A stretch of DNA of 7,551 nt from an uncultured Solobacterium sp. GTDB taxonomy: Bacteria > Bacillota_I > Bacilli_A > Erysipelotrichales > Erysipelotrichaceae. Every line of letters starts with the position of its first letter. The first letter of the stretch is position 1. The notes beneath the pieces are model-generated. The model ran no database searches. It saw only the letters and a list, made by a program, of their open reading frames with translations, and was not told the DNA's origin. Below are positions 1-6,529 of the stretch, one piece after another. The stretch is from the NCBI GenBank assembly GCA_905235315.1, contig CAJOLG010000082.1, positions 1 to 7,551 of the forward strand, in the 5' to 3' direction. The position numbers were made by a program, and so were the translations under genes.

Positions 1-680
1 CCGGCACCGATGACGGTTACGACACCGGCTTTGCCGAGCTGTGTAATCAGCGACTCGGTTTCATCATTGCAGGAGCTGAGGGAAAGACAGACTGCCGCGA
101 TATTGACACCTGCGTTCTTCGCCGCAAGCACATATCTGAGACCCTCGGATACATGGGTTCCGGTGGCTTTGACCGCCATGACAGAAACGCCGGACAGCGC
201 TCCGCTGATTCCGGTATTGTTCCACTCTGCCGCAAGAATCCCTGCCGCCTGGGTGCCTTCACCCGTAAGATCCATCGGATCATCATGGGCGGTCGCCTTA
301 TCCTCCTGCAGGATGCCGTCGGCGTTATAACCATACTTCCCGCCCCCGAGTTTCGTGAGGGCTTCATAGTTTTCGCCTTCCGCCCACATGACATCGCAGA
401 GATCCGCATGGGTATAATCCACTCCGCTGCCGACAACCGCCGCAACGATTTTCTTTGTCTCATCAATATTGCCGGAAGCTGCGTTCCATCCAGGCACCGC
501 AACGCCTCCGTTGTCCGAATCAAAATAATACTGTTCTGCCGTGCGGTCCGCTGTGTTTCCTGTTTCCGTATTCTCTTCGGCAGCGACCGGCGCCGTGCGA
601 AGCGAAACGAAAACCATTCCGAGCGCACCCGCAAGACACAGCCGTTTCTTCAGTGTTTTTCCGATCCGTTCTTTTTTCAT
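1..680 (-). CDS. Secreted subtilisin-like (S8 family) protein lacking catalytic Asp and His, N-terminal part
   Basis: The first 226 codons are present and the rest lies beyond the left edge. A basic n-region (residues 2-13), a hydrophobic core (about 14-27) and a likely signal peptidase site after APVAA (34) mark it as exported. From about residue 78 it follows the subtilase pattern: VDYTHADL (87-94) after strand 1, DDPMDLTG (133-140) before the His-helix, AAGILAA (145-151), and VVTVIGA at the edge, just where the AAGN oxyanion motif is expected. The Asp of the D(T/S)G motif is Gly84 (GSG), and HGTH reads GEGTQ (140-144), so His is Glu141. The Ser region is not visible. Only about 45 residues separate the signal peptide from the catalytic-like domain, too few for a normal I9 propeptide. 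The frame is otherwise open. The ATG at 680 has an imperfect GGGGAAG site (684-690); an in-frame ATG-ATG at 704/701 is an alternative. Inference: a non-proteolytic binding or regulatory protein. Confidence 0.85.
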   Translation of the reverse strand, partial: MKKERIGKTLKKRLCLAGALGMVFVSLRTAPVAAEENTETGNTADRTAEQYYFDSDNGGVAVPGWNAASGNIDETKKIVAAVVGSGVDYTHADLCDVMWAEGENYEALTKLGGGKYGYNADGILQEDKATAHDDPMDLTGEGTQAAGILAAEWNNTGISGALSGVSVMAVKATGTHVSEGLRYVLAAKNAGVNIAAVCLSLSSCNDETESLITQLGKAGVVTVIGA

Positions 681-711
681 AGTCTTCCCCGTATGTTTCA
701 TCATTGTTTTT

Positions 712-742
712 ATTATAAGTAAAAAAACAGTTGGGTGTACAA
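712..742 (-). promoter_or_regulatory. Candidate promoter of the subtilisin-like gene
   Basis: On the minus strand there is a perfect TATAAT (717-712) with a TTGTAC -35-like box (742-737). The spacing is 19 bases, or 18 if TGTACA is used, which is longer than the ideal 17. The predicted transcript start (about 705) falls at the upstream ATG-ATG pair, so the mRNA is either leaderless from 704 or has a roughly 25-base leader to the ATG at 680. Confidence 0.6.
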
Positions 743-759
743 CGGGTTTGGCATGCGTC

Positions 760-784
760 AAAAAAACGGCCGTTTCCGGCCGTT
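760..784 (-). terminator. Intrinsic terminator after the Bax inhibitor-1 gene
   Basis: A perfect 8-bp stem (AACGGCCG at 765-772 and CGGCCGTT at 777-784) encloses a 4-base loop. On the minus strand it is followed by seven T (766-760) and preceded by an A-rich stretch. It lies 25 bases after the stop of the Bax inhibitor-1 gene and upstream of the subtilase promoter, so it separates the two units. The plus-strand side also has a short T run (786-790), but no gene there needs it. Confidence 0.9.
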
Positions 785-808
785 GGTTTTTGTCTGTACT
801 GCAGAGCG

Positions 809-1543
809 TTATTTCCGGTTCGAGCGGCTGCCGAGAATCTGCAGAACCCGCATGAACAGGTTAATGAAATCAAGATACAGCTGGAATGCGCCGTATACCG
901 CAAGGTTTCCGCCGATGGTTCCGATGCCGCCCTGGGTTCCGTAGTAGTACTGCTTGATCTTCTGCATATCCCAGGCGGTGAGAGCCAGGAACAGGATCAC
1001 TCCGAGATAGCTGATGATCAGAGAATCCCGCAGCGCAGGGATGAACAGCGACAGCACGGTTGCGATTACCAGCGCGATCAGCGCACCGATCAGAAGACCG
1101 CTGAACTTTGTAAGATCAACGTTTGTGGTGTGGCCGATAATCGCGCAGCAGAAGAACATGACTGCCGAAAATGCGAATGCCGTAAAGACGGTTGCCACAT
1201 CAAATGCCAGCGGCAGCACAGAGAATGTGATGCCGGTAATGGCCGCATAGACATAAAACAGAATCATTGCGGTTTTTGTCTCCATCGTTGTGATTTTCGC
1301 CGAGAGCGCGACACAAACGCCGAGCTGTGCAATCAGTAAAACAATATAGCCGATCGAAATTGCGCCGGACAGATAGGCATTCATAAGGATGCCGCCGTTT
1401 ACCAGGCTCAGATACCCCGCAAACGAAACAAGTGCCGTAACGAGAACCGCAGAGCCCATCATCGCAAAAACTTTTGTAATATACCCATTCAGAGTCGTAC
1501 CGGTCTCATTAACATATGTCTGTGACTGTTTGAATTCACTCAT
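809..1543 (-). CDS. Bax inhibitor-1 family (BI-1/YccA/YetJ-like) integral membrane protein
   Basis: This 244-residue protein has a short polar N-terminus and six clear hydrophobic segments (about 23-46, 55-80, 88-110, 115-136, 147-168, 172-190), plus a half-hydrophobic C-terminal segment (about 212-236). That is the seven-helix layout of the BI-1/UPF0005 family. The family signature is visible in the last third: TAWDMQKIKQYY (189-200) and YGAFQLYLDFINLF (217-230). Asp192 and Asp225 correspond to the acidic pair that forms the pH-sensing gate in the Bacillus YetJ calcium-leak channel; the role here is inferred from the family. A strong AAAGGAGGTA site (1551-1560) lies 7 bases before the ATG. 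The gene has its own promoter and terminator and appears monocistronic. Length and composition are normal. Confidence 0.95.
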   Translation of the reverse strand: MSEFKQSQTYVNETGTTLNGYITKVFAMMGSAVLVTALVSFAGYLSLVNGGILMNAYLSGAISIGYIVLLIAQLGVCVALSAKITTMETKTAMILFYVYAAITGITFSVLPLAFDVATVFTAFAFSAVMFFCCAIIGHTTNVDLTKFSGLLIGALIALVIATVLSLFIPALRDSLIISYLGVILFLALTAWDMQKIKQYYYGTQGGIGTIGGNLAVYGAFQLYLDFINLFMRVLQILGSRSNRK

Positions 1544-1550
1544 GATCCAA

Positions 1551-1599
1551 TACCTCCTTTGTCAAATACTATTTATACTTCTTTCTGACCTGCAGTCAA
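1551..1599 (-). promoter_or_regulatory. Promoter and ribosome binding site of the Bax inhibitor-1 gene
   Basis: On the minus strand TTGACT (1599-1594) and TATAAA (1577-1572) are separated by 16 bases, a good sigma-A-type promoter. The predicted start near 1565 would leave a leader of about 22 bases containing AAAGGAGGTA (1560-1551). Confidence 0.7.
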
Positions 1600-1698
1600 T
1601 CCCTCGTCCGAAGAATATTTTCCCGGCAAAAGAACCGCCGGATCCGGGGAACTGCAGTCCCGCAGAGCCAGCTAATATCTATATACGATGTTACCGAT

Positions 1699-2427
1699 TT
1701 ATTTCCGCGCTTCCGGAATGACAGCCGGCGCCGGTTCCGCAAAGGAAGCCTGTGAGGCCGCCGCACTTCCAAGCGGTTTTCCGCACCACTGGCATACGGA
1801 TGCGCCCGGCTCATTGGGTCCGGTACAGAACGGGCAGTCCCCTTCTTTTGGGATATATGCTCGCACGTCAGCCGGTTCTGCAGGGTTTGCCGGTCCGTTC
1901 AGCCAGGCCTGGACCGCCGCAAGCGCGTCATTTTCCGCTGCCCGGTACATGCAGGAATACGTTTTTCCATCCGTTCCGGTGATATTTATCCACAGCTTCT
2001 TCATGCCCTCTTTGCGTCTGTTCAGAGAATCTGCGGAAGCGATCAACGGTTTTGCGAGCGGGACAGCCGCTTTATCCGTGTTGATCACCAGCCATTCTTT
2101 TCCCAGCAGGAGGTTCTTCTCTGCCGTAATCGGCTGAAGATCCTCCGCATCAAATGCGGTTGAAACGGAAGGTTCCTGGGCTGCGATGCGTTTCTTCATC
2201 CGGTCTGCCCGGACCGCCCCGATAATTATTCCCGCCAATACCAGAACGAGAAGCACAAAAACCCCGAATCCTGCGATTGCGATCCGGGCTGTCATATCAG
2301 CCTCGGGATCGAGCATTCCCATGATCGAGATGGCCGCAGCCGCAAGCGCTCCGGCAAGTGTCCAGGTGTGGATCGTGGTTCTGCGGACATACGTCATCAT
2401 CCGTTTTGTATTTGTTATAGCAGCCAT
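1699..2427 (-). CDS. Unrecognised membrane protein with two N-terminal helices and a C-terminal zinc ribbon
   Basis: This 242-residue protein belongs to no family I recognise. It has a basic N-terminus, two hydrophobic segments (about 22-38 and 46-71) forming a membrane hairpin, and then a basic patch (RADRMKKR, 73-80), so both ends should be cytoplasmic. Residues about 98-178 alternate hydrophobic strands (LLLGKEWLVI, KKLWINITG, GKTYSCMYR) and end in an amphipathic helix (ENDALAAVQAWL), which could be a small PH-like fold; that is a guess. Cys198, Cys201, Cys212 and Cys215 form a CxxC-x10-CxxC zinc ribbon (CPFC...CQWC). The tail is rich in Ala and Pro. It starts 3 bases after the miaA stop, and its GGAGAA site (2440-2435) lies across the end of miaA, so translation is probably coupled. 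The conserved neighbours say nothing certain about its role. Confidence 0.88.
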   Translation of the reverse strand: MAAITNTKRMMTYVRRTTIHTWTLAGALAAAAISIMGMLDPEADMTARIAIAGFGVFVLLVLVLAGIIIGAVRADRMKKRIAAQEPSVSTAFDAEDLQPITAEKNLLLGKEWLVINTDKAAVPLAKPLIASADSLNRRKEGMKKLWINITGTDGKTYSCMYRAAENDALAAVQAWLNGPANPAEPADVRAYIPKEGDCPFCTGPNEPGASVCQWCGKPLGSAAASQASFAEPAPAVIPEARK

Positions 2428-2430
2428 AGA

Positions 2431-3327
2431 TCAGTTCTCCTTCCACTGTCTGATGTGTTCCAGCATTTCTTCTGCCGCAGCGGGATCCTCTGCCGCAAAC
2501 CAGCTGACCGGCATCTGATGATTCAGCCAGGTATACTGGCGCTTTGCGTAATTTCTGCTGTGTTTCTGGATCTCCGCCTTCACTTCCGCAAGCCCGCATT
2601 CGCCGTTGAAATACGGTTCAAACTCCCGGTAGCCGATACCCTTCATGCCGGGATCACGGAAGGTAACGCCCTGATCCAGCATGGAGCGCACTTCCTGTTC
2701 CAGACCGGCTTCGAACATCGCCTCCACCCGGGCATTGATGCGCTCATACAGCCGGCTTCGCTCCATCGTGCATCCGGCGATAACGAAATCATAAACCGGT
2801 TCATGGTTCTGCGCCGCCTCAATTTCGCTTTTGGAAAGTCCGGTGCGCGCAGCGATCTGCAGAGCACGGATCACGCGCCTGCGGTTATTCGGGTGGATCT
2901 TCCGGGCACTTTGCGGGTCACGCTCCTGCAGGAGGGCATACAGTGTTTCGCTGTCCATCGCTTCCAGTTCCGTGTCATCCGCTTCCGGCGATTCTTCCTC
3001 AAACACATAATCATACAGGCAGGCCTTGAGATAAAGACCGGTGCCGCCGCAGATAATGGGAAACGGAATGGATTCGATGCAGGCTCTTGCGGCTTTCTGA
3101 AAATCCGACACGCTGTACGGTTCCCGGGGATCGAGGATATCGATCAGGTGATGCGGAATCCCGCAGGTTTCCTCCGGCGTAATCTTTCCGGAGCCGATAT
3201 CCATTCCGCGGTAAACCTGAATACTGTCGCCGCTGATGATCTCCCCGCCAAAGCGTTTTGCGGCTTCCACCGCAAAGCTGCTTTTGCCGGAAGCAGTCGG
3301 CCCGGCGACCACAAGAACCTTTTTCAT
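2431..3327 (-). CDS. miaA: tRNA dimethylallyltransferase MiaA
   Basis: MiaA transfers a dimethylallyl group from DMAPP to N6 of adenosine 37 in tRNAs that read codons starting with U, the first step to ms2i6A, and acts in the cytoplasm. The 298-residue protein has the P-loop GPTASGKS (9-16), the DSIQVYRGMDIGSGK segment with the catalytic Asp34, IPHHLID (57-63), GGTGLYL (94-100), NNRRRVIRALQI (147-158), IGYRE (230-234) and the C-terminal AKRQYTW (261-267). Its length is close to the usual 300-315. The ATG overlaps the mutL TGA by four bases (ATGA), and an AGGAG site sits about 8 bases upstream inside mutL, so the two are translationally coupled. The mutL-miaA order is common in bacteria. All expected motifs appear intact. 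Confidence 0.98.
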   Translation of the reverse strand: MKKVLVVAGPTASGKSSFAVEAAKRFGGEIISGDSIQVYRGMDIGSGKITPEETCGIPHHLIDILDPREPYSVSDFQKAARACIESIPFPIICGGTGLYLKACLYDYVFEEESPEADDTELEAMDSETLYALLQERDPQSARKIHPNNRRRVIRALQIAARTGLSKSEIEAAQNHEPVYDFVIAGCTMERSRLYERINARVEAMFEAGLEQEVRSMLDQGVTFRDPGMKGIGYREFEPYFNGECGLAEVKAEIQKHSRNYAKRQYTWLNHQMPVSWFAAEDPAAAEEMLEHIRQWKEN

Positions 3328-5117
3328 CGCAGGAACTCCTTTGTGAGGTCTTTCTCTTCGAGAATCACAAAGGTGGGCCGGCCGTGCGGGCAGTGATACG
3401 GGTTCTCGCAGTCATTCAGCTGCGCAACCACTTCGTTCATCTCCTGCATGGTCAGGCTGCGGTTGAAGCGGATACTGTGATGGCATGCCATCGTTGCGAT
3501 CTTCTTCTTTTCCATCCTGGTGTACTGCGACCTGCGCTCATTGCGGAAGTTGTCCAGCACATCCTGCAGGAAGGGCTCTTCTTCGACGTCCTTCATCCAC
3601 GCCGGAATACGGCGCACGAGCAGGGTATCATGACCGAATGGTTCAAAGGTGATATGAAGATCCGACGCCGCTTCATTCAGCTCATCGATCCGGCGCACCA
3701 GATCATCGCCGGCCGTCAGTGTCAGCGGAACCAGACATTCCAGCATGACGGGATTCTGATTCAGGGCCTTACAGTACTGCTCATAATGAACGCGCTCCTG
3801 CGCAGCATGCTGGTCGATCACCGCAAGCCCCGCTTCGCATGCACATAAGATGAATTTGTCATGGAGCTGGCCGATCACCTGCATCTCCGGCAGTTTCTGA
3901 ATCACGGTCTGCGGTGCAGCAGGCTCCGTTCCGGCACCCGGTTCCGGATCAGCCGGTGTCAATGACGGTTTCCTTGCCGGTTCTTCCGGCACAAACGGAA
4001 CCTCGTCTGTCTCCGGTACCGGCGGTTTTGGTTCGCCGGCTGTCACAAACGGTTTCTGAAATGTCAGGTTGGTTTCCAGAGGAATCTGCTCATACTGCAC
4101 GGATTCCCGGGAAGGACGGATCGTCGGCGCCAGCATCGTATTTTTGAGGATTTCGCGCACATTGTCTTTCAGCAGGTATTCGAGCTGGTTCTCCTTGGAA
4201 ATGCGCACTTCCCATTTGGAAGGATGTACATTGACATCGAGAAGATGCGGATCCATCTCTATATTCAGAACGCAAAGGGGCTTTCTCCCCTTGACGATAA
4301 AGTCTTCATAGCCGTCCATGACCGCCTGATACAGCCGATAGGTGCGCACCATCCGGCTGTTGAGAAAGATATGCATGAAGTTCCGGGAAGAACGGGTGAT
4401 GTTCGGTTTGACAAGATATCCGTTCACCCTGTAATCAAAGTCCGAAAACGAAGCCGGGACCGCGGCTTCGGCAGCCTCCCTGCCCCAGCATTGGAAGATC
4501 ACTTCCTTCAGATCACCGCTTCCCGTTGTCCGGAACGCTTCCCGTCCGGAAGAGATGAAACAGAAGGCAATCTCCGGATGGCTCATCGCAAATTTCATGA
4601 TCACATCCTGGATCAGGGAATTCTCATATGCGCTGCTGCGGAGATGCTTGAGTCTTGCGGGAGTGCGGTAAAACAGGTTTTCCACCGTGATTTCCGTCCC
4701 CTGATTGCATGGCCAGGCAGATACCGATACGGTTTTGCCATATTCGATCACCACCCGCGTGCAGTCATTTCCGTCACTGGTGGTCAGGGTCAGTTTTGAC
4801 ACAGATGCGATGGACGGAAGCGCTTCGCCGCGGAAGCCCAGGGTGCTGATATCCCAGAGGTCTTCCGAAGACCGGATCTTTGAGGTCGCATGACGAAGAA
4901 ACGCATTTACCGCATCCCGGCTGTCCATTCCGCAGCCGTCATCCGTGACGGTGATCGAGGCGATTCCGCCTTCTTCCACCGCTACCGTAATGCGTTTTGC
5001 GCCGGCATCGACTGCGTTTTCCACGAGCTCCTTTACAACGCCCATCGGGCGTTCTACGACCTCGCCTGCCGCAATCATATTCGCTGTCTGTTCATCCAGT
5101 TGTCTGATTCTTCCCAT
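3324..5117 (-). CDS. mutL: DNA mismatch repair protein MutL with endonuclease motif
   Basis: MutL couples mismatch recognition by MutS to strand incision. The 597-residue protein has an N-terminal GHKL ATPase with Glu33 in ENAVDAG (33-39), DDGCGMD (59-65) and GFRGEAL (94-100). A transducer domain follows, with DVNVHPSKWEVR (294-305). A Pro/Glu-rich linker (about 335-405) leads to the C-terminal domain with DQHAAQERVHYE (435-446), which fits the DQHA(x2)E(x4)E metal-binding endonuclease motif; ACHHS (544-548) and CPHGRP (576-581) complete the site. It is therefore the nicking type of MutL found in bacteria without MutH. The ATG at 5117 is chosen because MGRIRQL matches the conserved family start; an in-frame GTG at 5153 would add 12 unrelated residues. 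No ribosome binding site precedes 5117. mutS is not adjacent upstream, unlike in many Firmicutes. Confidence 0.97.
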   Translation of the reverse strand: MGRIRQLDEQTANMIAAGEVVERPMGVVKELVENAVDAGAKRITVAVEEGGIASITVTDDGCGMDSRDAVNAFLRHATSKIRSSEDLWDISTLGFRGEALPSIASVSKLTLTTSDGNDCTRVVIEYGKTVSVSAWPCNQGTEITVENLFYRTPARLKHLRSSAYENSLIQDVIMKFAMSHPEIAFCFISSGREAFRTTGSGDLKEVIFQCWGREAAEAAVPASFSDFDYRVNGYLVKPNITRSSRNFMHIFLNSRMVRTYRLYQAVMDGYEDFIVKGRKPLCVLNIEMDPHLLDVNVHPSKWEVRISKENQLEYLLKDNVREILKNTMLAPTIRPSRESVQYEQIPLETNLTFQKPFVTAGEPKPPVPETDEVPFVPEEPARKPSLTPADPEPGAGTEPAAPQTVIQKLPEMQVIGQLHDKFILCACEAGLAVIDQHAAQERVHYEQYCKALNQNPVMLECLVPLTLTAGDDLVRRIDELNEAASDLHITFEPFGHDTLLVRRIPAWMKDVEEEPFLQDVLDNFRNERRSQYTRMEKKKIATMACHHSIRFNRSLTMQEMNEVVAQLNDCENPYHCPHGRPTFVILEEKDLTKEFLR

Positions 5118-5125
5118 ACCATACC

Positions 5126-5131
5126 AGTATA
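5126..5131 (-). promoter_or_regulatory. Candidate -10 box of the mutL-miaA unit
   Basis: TATACT on the minus strand lies 8 bases before the mutL ATG. No convincing -35 box is visible at 16-18 bases, where the sequence runs into the terminator tail. If this is the real -10, transcription would start at or next to the ATG and the mRNA would be leaderless, which would fit the missing ribosome binding site. Confidence 0.4.
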
Positions 5132-5154
5132 CAACACCGCTTCGGGAGAACACG

Positions 5155-5180
5155 AAAAGAGCCGCAGCCTGCGGCTCTTT
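5155..5180 (-). terminator. Intrinsic terminator after the lipoprotein gene
   Basis: A perfect 10-bp stem (AAAGAGCCGC at 5156-5165 and GCGGCTCTTT at 5171-5180) surrounds a 5-base loop. On the minus strand the arm ends in TTTT (5158-5155). It lies 21 bases after the lipoprotein stop and isolates that unit from mutL. The U tract is short, so some read-through into mutL is possible. Confidence 0.8.
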
Positions 5181-5201
5181 CCTTTATCACCATATAACGT
5201 G

Positions 5202-6038
5202 TCAGTCAAGCGCGGTCGGATCAATCGCATCTTTATCGATTTCCGAGGTATCCGCGTCATCTCTTGTGAGATACTCCCAAATATCATCTTCCCCGTTTTC
5301 CCCGGGAATGAAGAAGGTCATGATTCCGTCCTTCAGCGTGATCTCATAATCATCGCTCGCCGGCTGGCCGTTCACTTCGTAGAAGGACAGTTTATCGCCG
5401 TCGAGTTTCCAGATCACACTCTCCGCTTCCCCGTCTGAATACACACTGCCGGTGCCGTCTTCGTTCAGATCAAACGCAAAGGAATCTTTATCCTCATCCG
5501 GAATCAGAATGCAGAGATCCCCGCTCTTTACGGCATAGAGAGAATACTTCCCTGCCGGGCTGCCGCCGCTCTTCGCCTCATTATCTTCGGTCATGGCCTG
5601 CTGGTATTCCTGCAGGGTCATGACATTCAGCGAAGACGTATCCGTGCCTTCTTTTGCATACACAACAACAATGTCATCCCCGAGGGAAAGATCGAGAATG
5701 CCGTTCTTCACGGTTCCGGCAAACTCGGATACCCCCGCCTTCATGGAGAAGGAGCTTCCGTTTGTTTCCCAGGATGTGATATTGCCCTGATTGTCATCCC
5801 CGAAGTAAAGATAGCCGGTGCCGTCTGCCGCAAGGTCTATGTAGTTGCCTGCCAGCGAATCGGTTTCCACGATATTGTTATCCATCCGGATTCCGAGGGC
5901 AGTGTACTTCCCGGCATCGGATGCCTTCCCGCTGTCGGCTGTTCCGGATGCGGTGTTCCCGGATCCGCAGCCTGCGGCGGAAAAGAACAGGAAGGCCGCA
6001 AGCCCCCTGACCAGAATGGTTTTCCGGTTCTGTTTCAT
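5202..6038 (-). CDS. Lipoprotein with two tandem lipocalin-like beta domains
   Basis: A type II signal peptide is visible: basic n-region (KQNRK), hydrophobic core (about 8-21) and lipobox SAAGC with Cys24 as the lipidated residue. A Gly/Ser/Ala/Asp linker (25-42) follows. Two related domains then come: 43-129 and 163-257. Each opens with GKY (GKYTALGIR, GKYSLYAVK), continues with a D-DGTG element (LAADGTGYLYF, LNEDGTGSVYS), then a Trp-containing strand (SWETNGSSFSM, IWKLDGDKLSF), and closes with NGILDLSL or DGIMTFFI. This pattern resembles lipocalin-like repeats of Firmicute surface lipoproteins; the ligand is unknown. The protein is strongly acidic, especially at the C-terminus. GAGGTGAG (6052-6045) lies 6 bases before the ATG. 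It follows the 144-residue gene by 25 bases and probably shares its transcript. Confidence 0.9.
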   Translation of the reverse strand: MKQNRKTILVRGLAAFLFFSAAGCGSGNTASGTADSGKASDAGKYTALGIRMDNNIVETDSLAGNYIDLAADGTGYLYFGDDNQGNITSWETNGSSFSMKAGVSEFAGTVKNGILDLSLGDDIVVVYAKEGTDTSSLNVMTLQEYQQAMTEDNEAKSGGSPAGKYSLYAVKSGDLCILIPDEDKDSFAFDLNEDGTGSVYSDGEAESVIWKLDGDKLSFYEVNGQPASDDYEITLKDGIMTFFIPGENGEDDIWEYLTRDDADTSEIDKDAIDPTALD

Positions 6039-6063
6039 TTCGTTCTCACCTCATTTCCTATGC

Positions 6064-6498
6064 TCAGAGCAGAAATCCCTCCTGCCCGAGCAGTTCTTTC
6101 ATATATGCGGTATAGATCTGCAGTGCCTCCTCTGCCGGCCCTTTGCGTTCCTTTTCGGCAGAGCCGAGGCTGTTCATCTTAACCGTGCCGGACAGAACAC
6201 TGCGGGAAGGAATCTGCCGCATGAGCCCTTCTGAGGCACCGGAAGGAGAATCCGCAGTCGAAAGGATAATCTTGTCCGTCTTATTAAACAGACCTCCCTT
6301 CCCTGCCGGATACATGATAATCACATAGCGCGGGGAAGCCGGAAGAACAATATATTCATCCACACTCATCGATGTCGGCTTCCCGTAAATAAACGGGCTG
6401 TAGGTTTCCTTATCCCAGTGCTCCTCCATAAACGCGAGCAATTCCTCTTTCGTAAACGTACGGTTTACCGGTATCACCTGACGTCCGATCACAGGCAT
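6064..6498 (-). CDS. Unrecognised 142-144 residue cytoplasmic protein
   Basis: I do not recognise a family. The protein has no signal peptide or membrane segment. It opens with a mixed region and a helix (FTKEELLAFMEEHW, 15-28), then GKPTSMSVDEYIVLP (39-53), a hydrophobic strand (RYVIIMYP, 57-64), a Gly/Lys turn, and a second strand (DKIILST, 75-81). A basic region (112-119) and a C-terminal amphipathic helix (EEALQIYTAYMKELL, 123-137) follow. The start is uncertain. The strong AAAGGAGG site (6508-6501) is only 2 bases from the ATG at 6498 but 8 bases from an in-frame GTG at 6492, so the GTG may be the true start (142 residues). It is the first gene of a probable two-gene unit with the lipoprotein downstream. 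Confidence 0.8.
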   Translation of the reverse strand: MPVIGRQVIPVNRTFTKEELLAFMEEHWDKETYSPFIYGKPTSMSVDEYIVLPASPRYVIIMYPAGKGGLFNKTDKIILSTADSPSGASEGLMRQIPSRSVLSGTVKMNSLGSAEKERKGPAEEALQIYTAYMKELLGQEGFLL

Positions 6499-6529
6499 CG
6501 CCTCCTTTCGTTCGTAATTATGTGTTATT

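Noticed and set aside
47..634. A 195-codon minus-strand frame inside the subtilase region.
   Set aside because: It is Arg/Ser-rich with no recognisable motif, while the other minus frame gives a signal peptide and a clear subtilase pattern.
731..1339. A 202-codon plus-strand frame rich in Cys, Asp and Arg.
   Set aside because: It is antisense to the Bax inhibitor-1 gene and begins within its terminator; hydrophobic codons read in reverse explain its composition.
1622..1662. GC-rich hairpins (CCGGC/GCCGG at 1623-1641, CCGGATCCGG palindrome at 1638-1647, GGGA/TCCC pair near 1646-1660) after the zinc-ribbon gene as a terminator.
   Set aside because: No T run follows any of them on the minus strand (the tail is GAAAATATTC), and the stems are short. 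A weak or Rho-dependent end is possible but cannot be claimed.
2368..3396. A 342-codon open frame on the plus strand opposite miaA.
   Set aside because: It is antisense to an intact, well-recognised miaA, has no ribosome binding site, and its composition (rich in His, Arg, Phe) is typical of a shadow frame.
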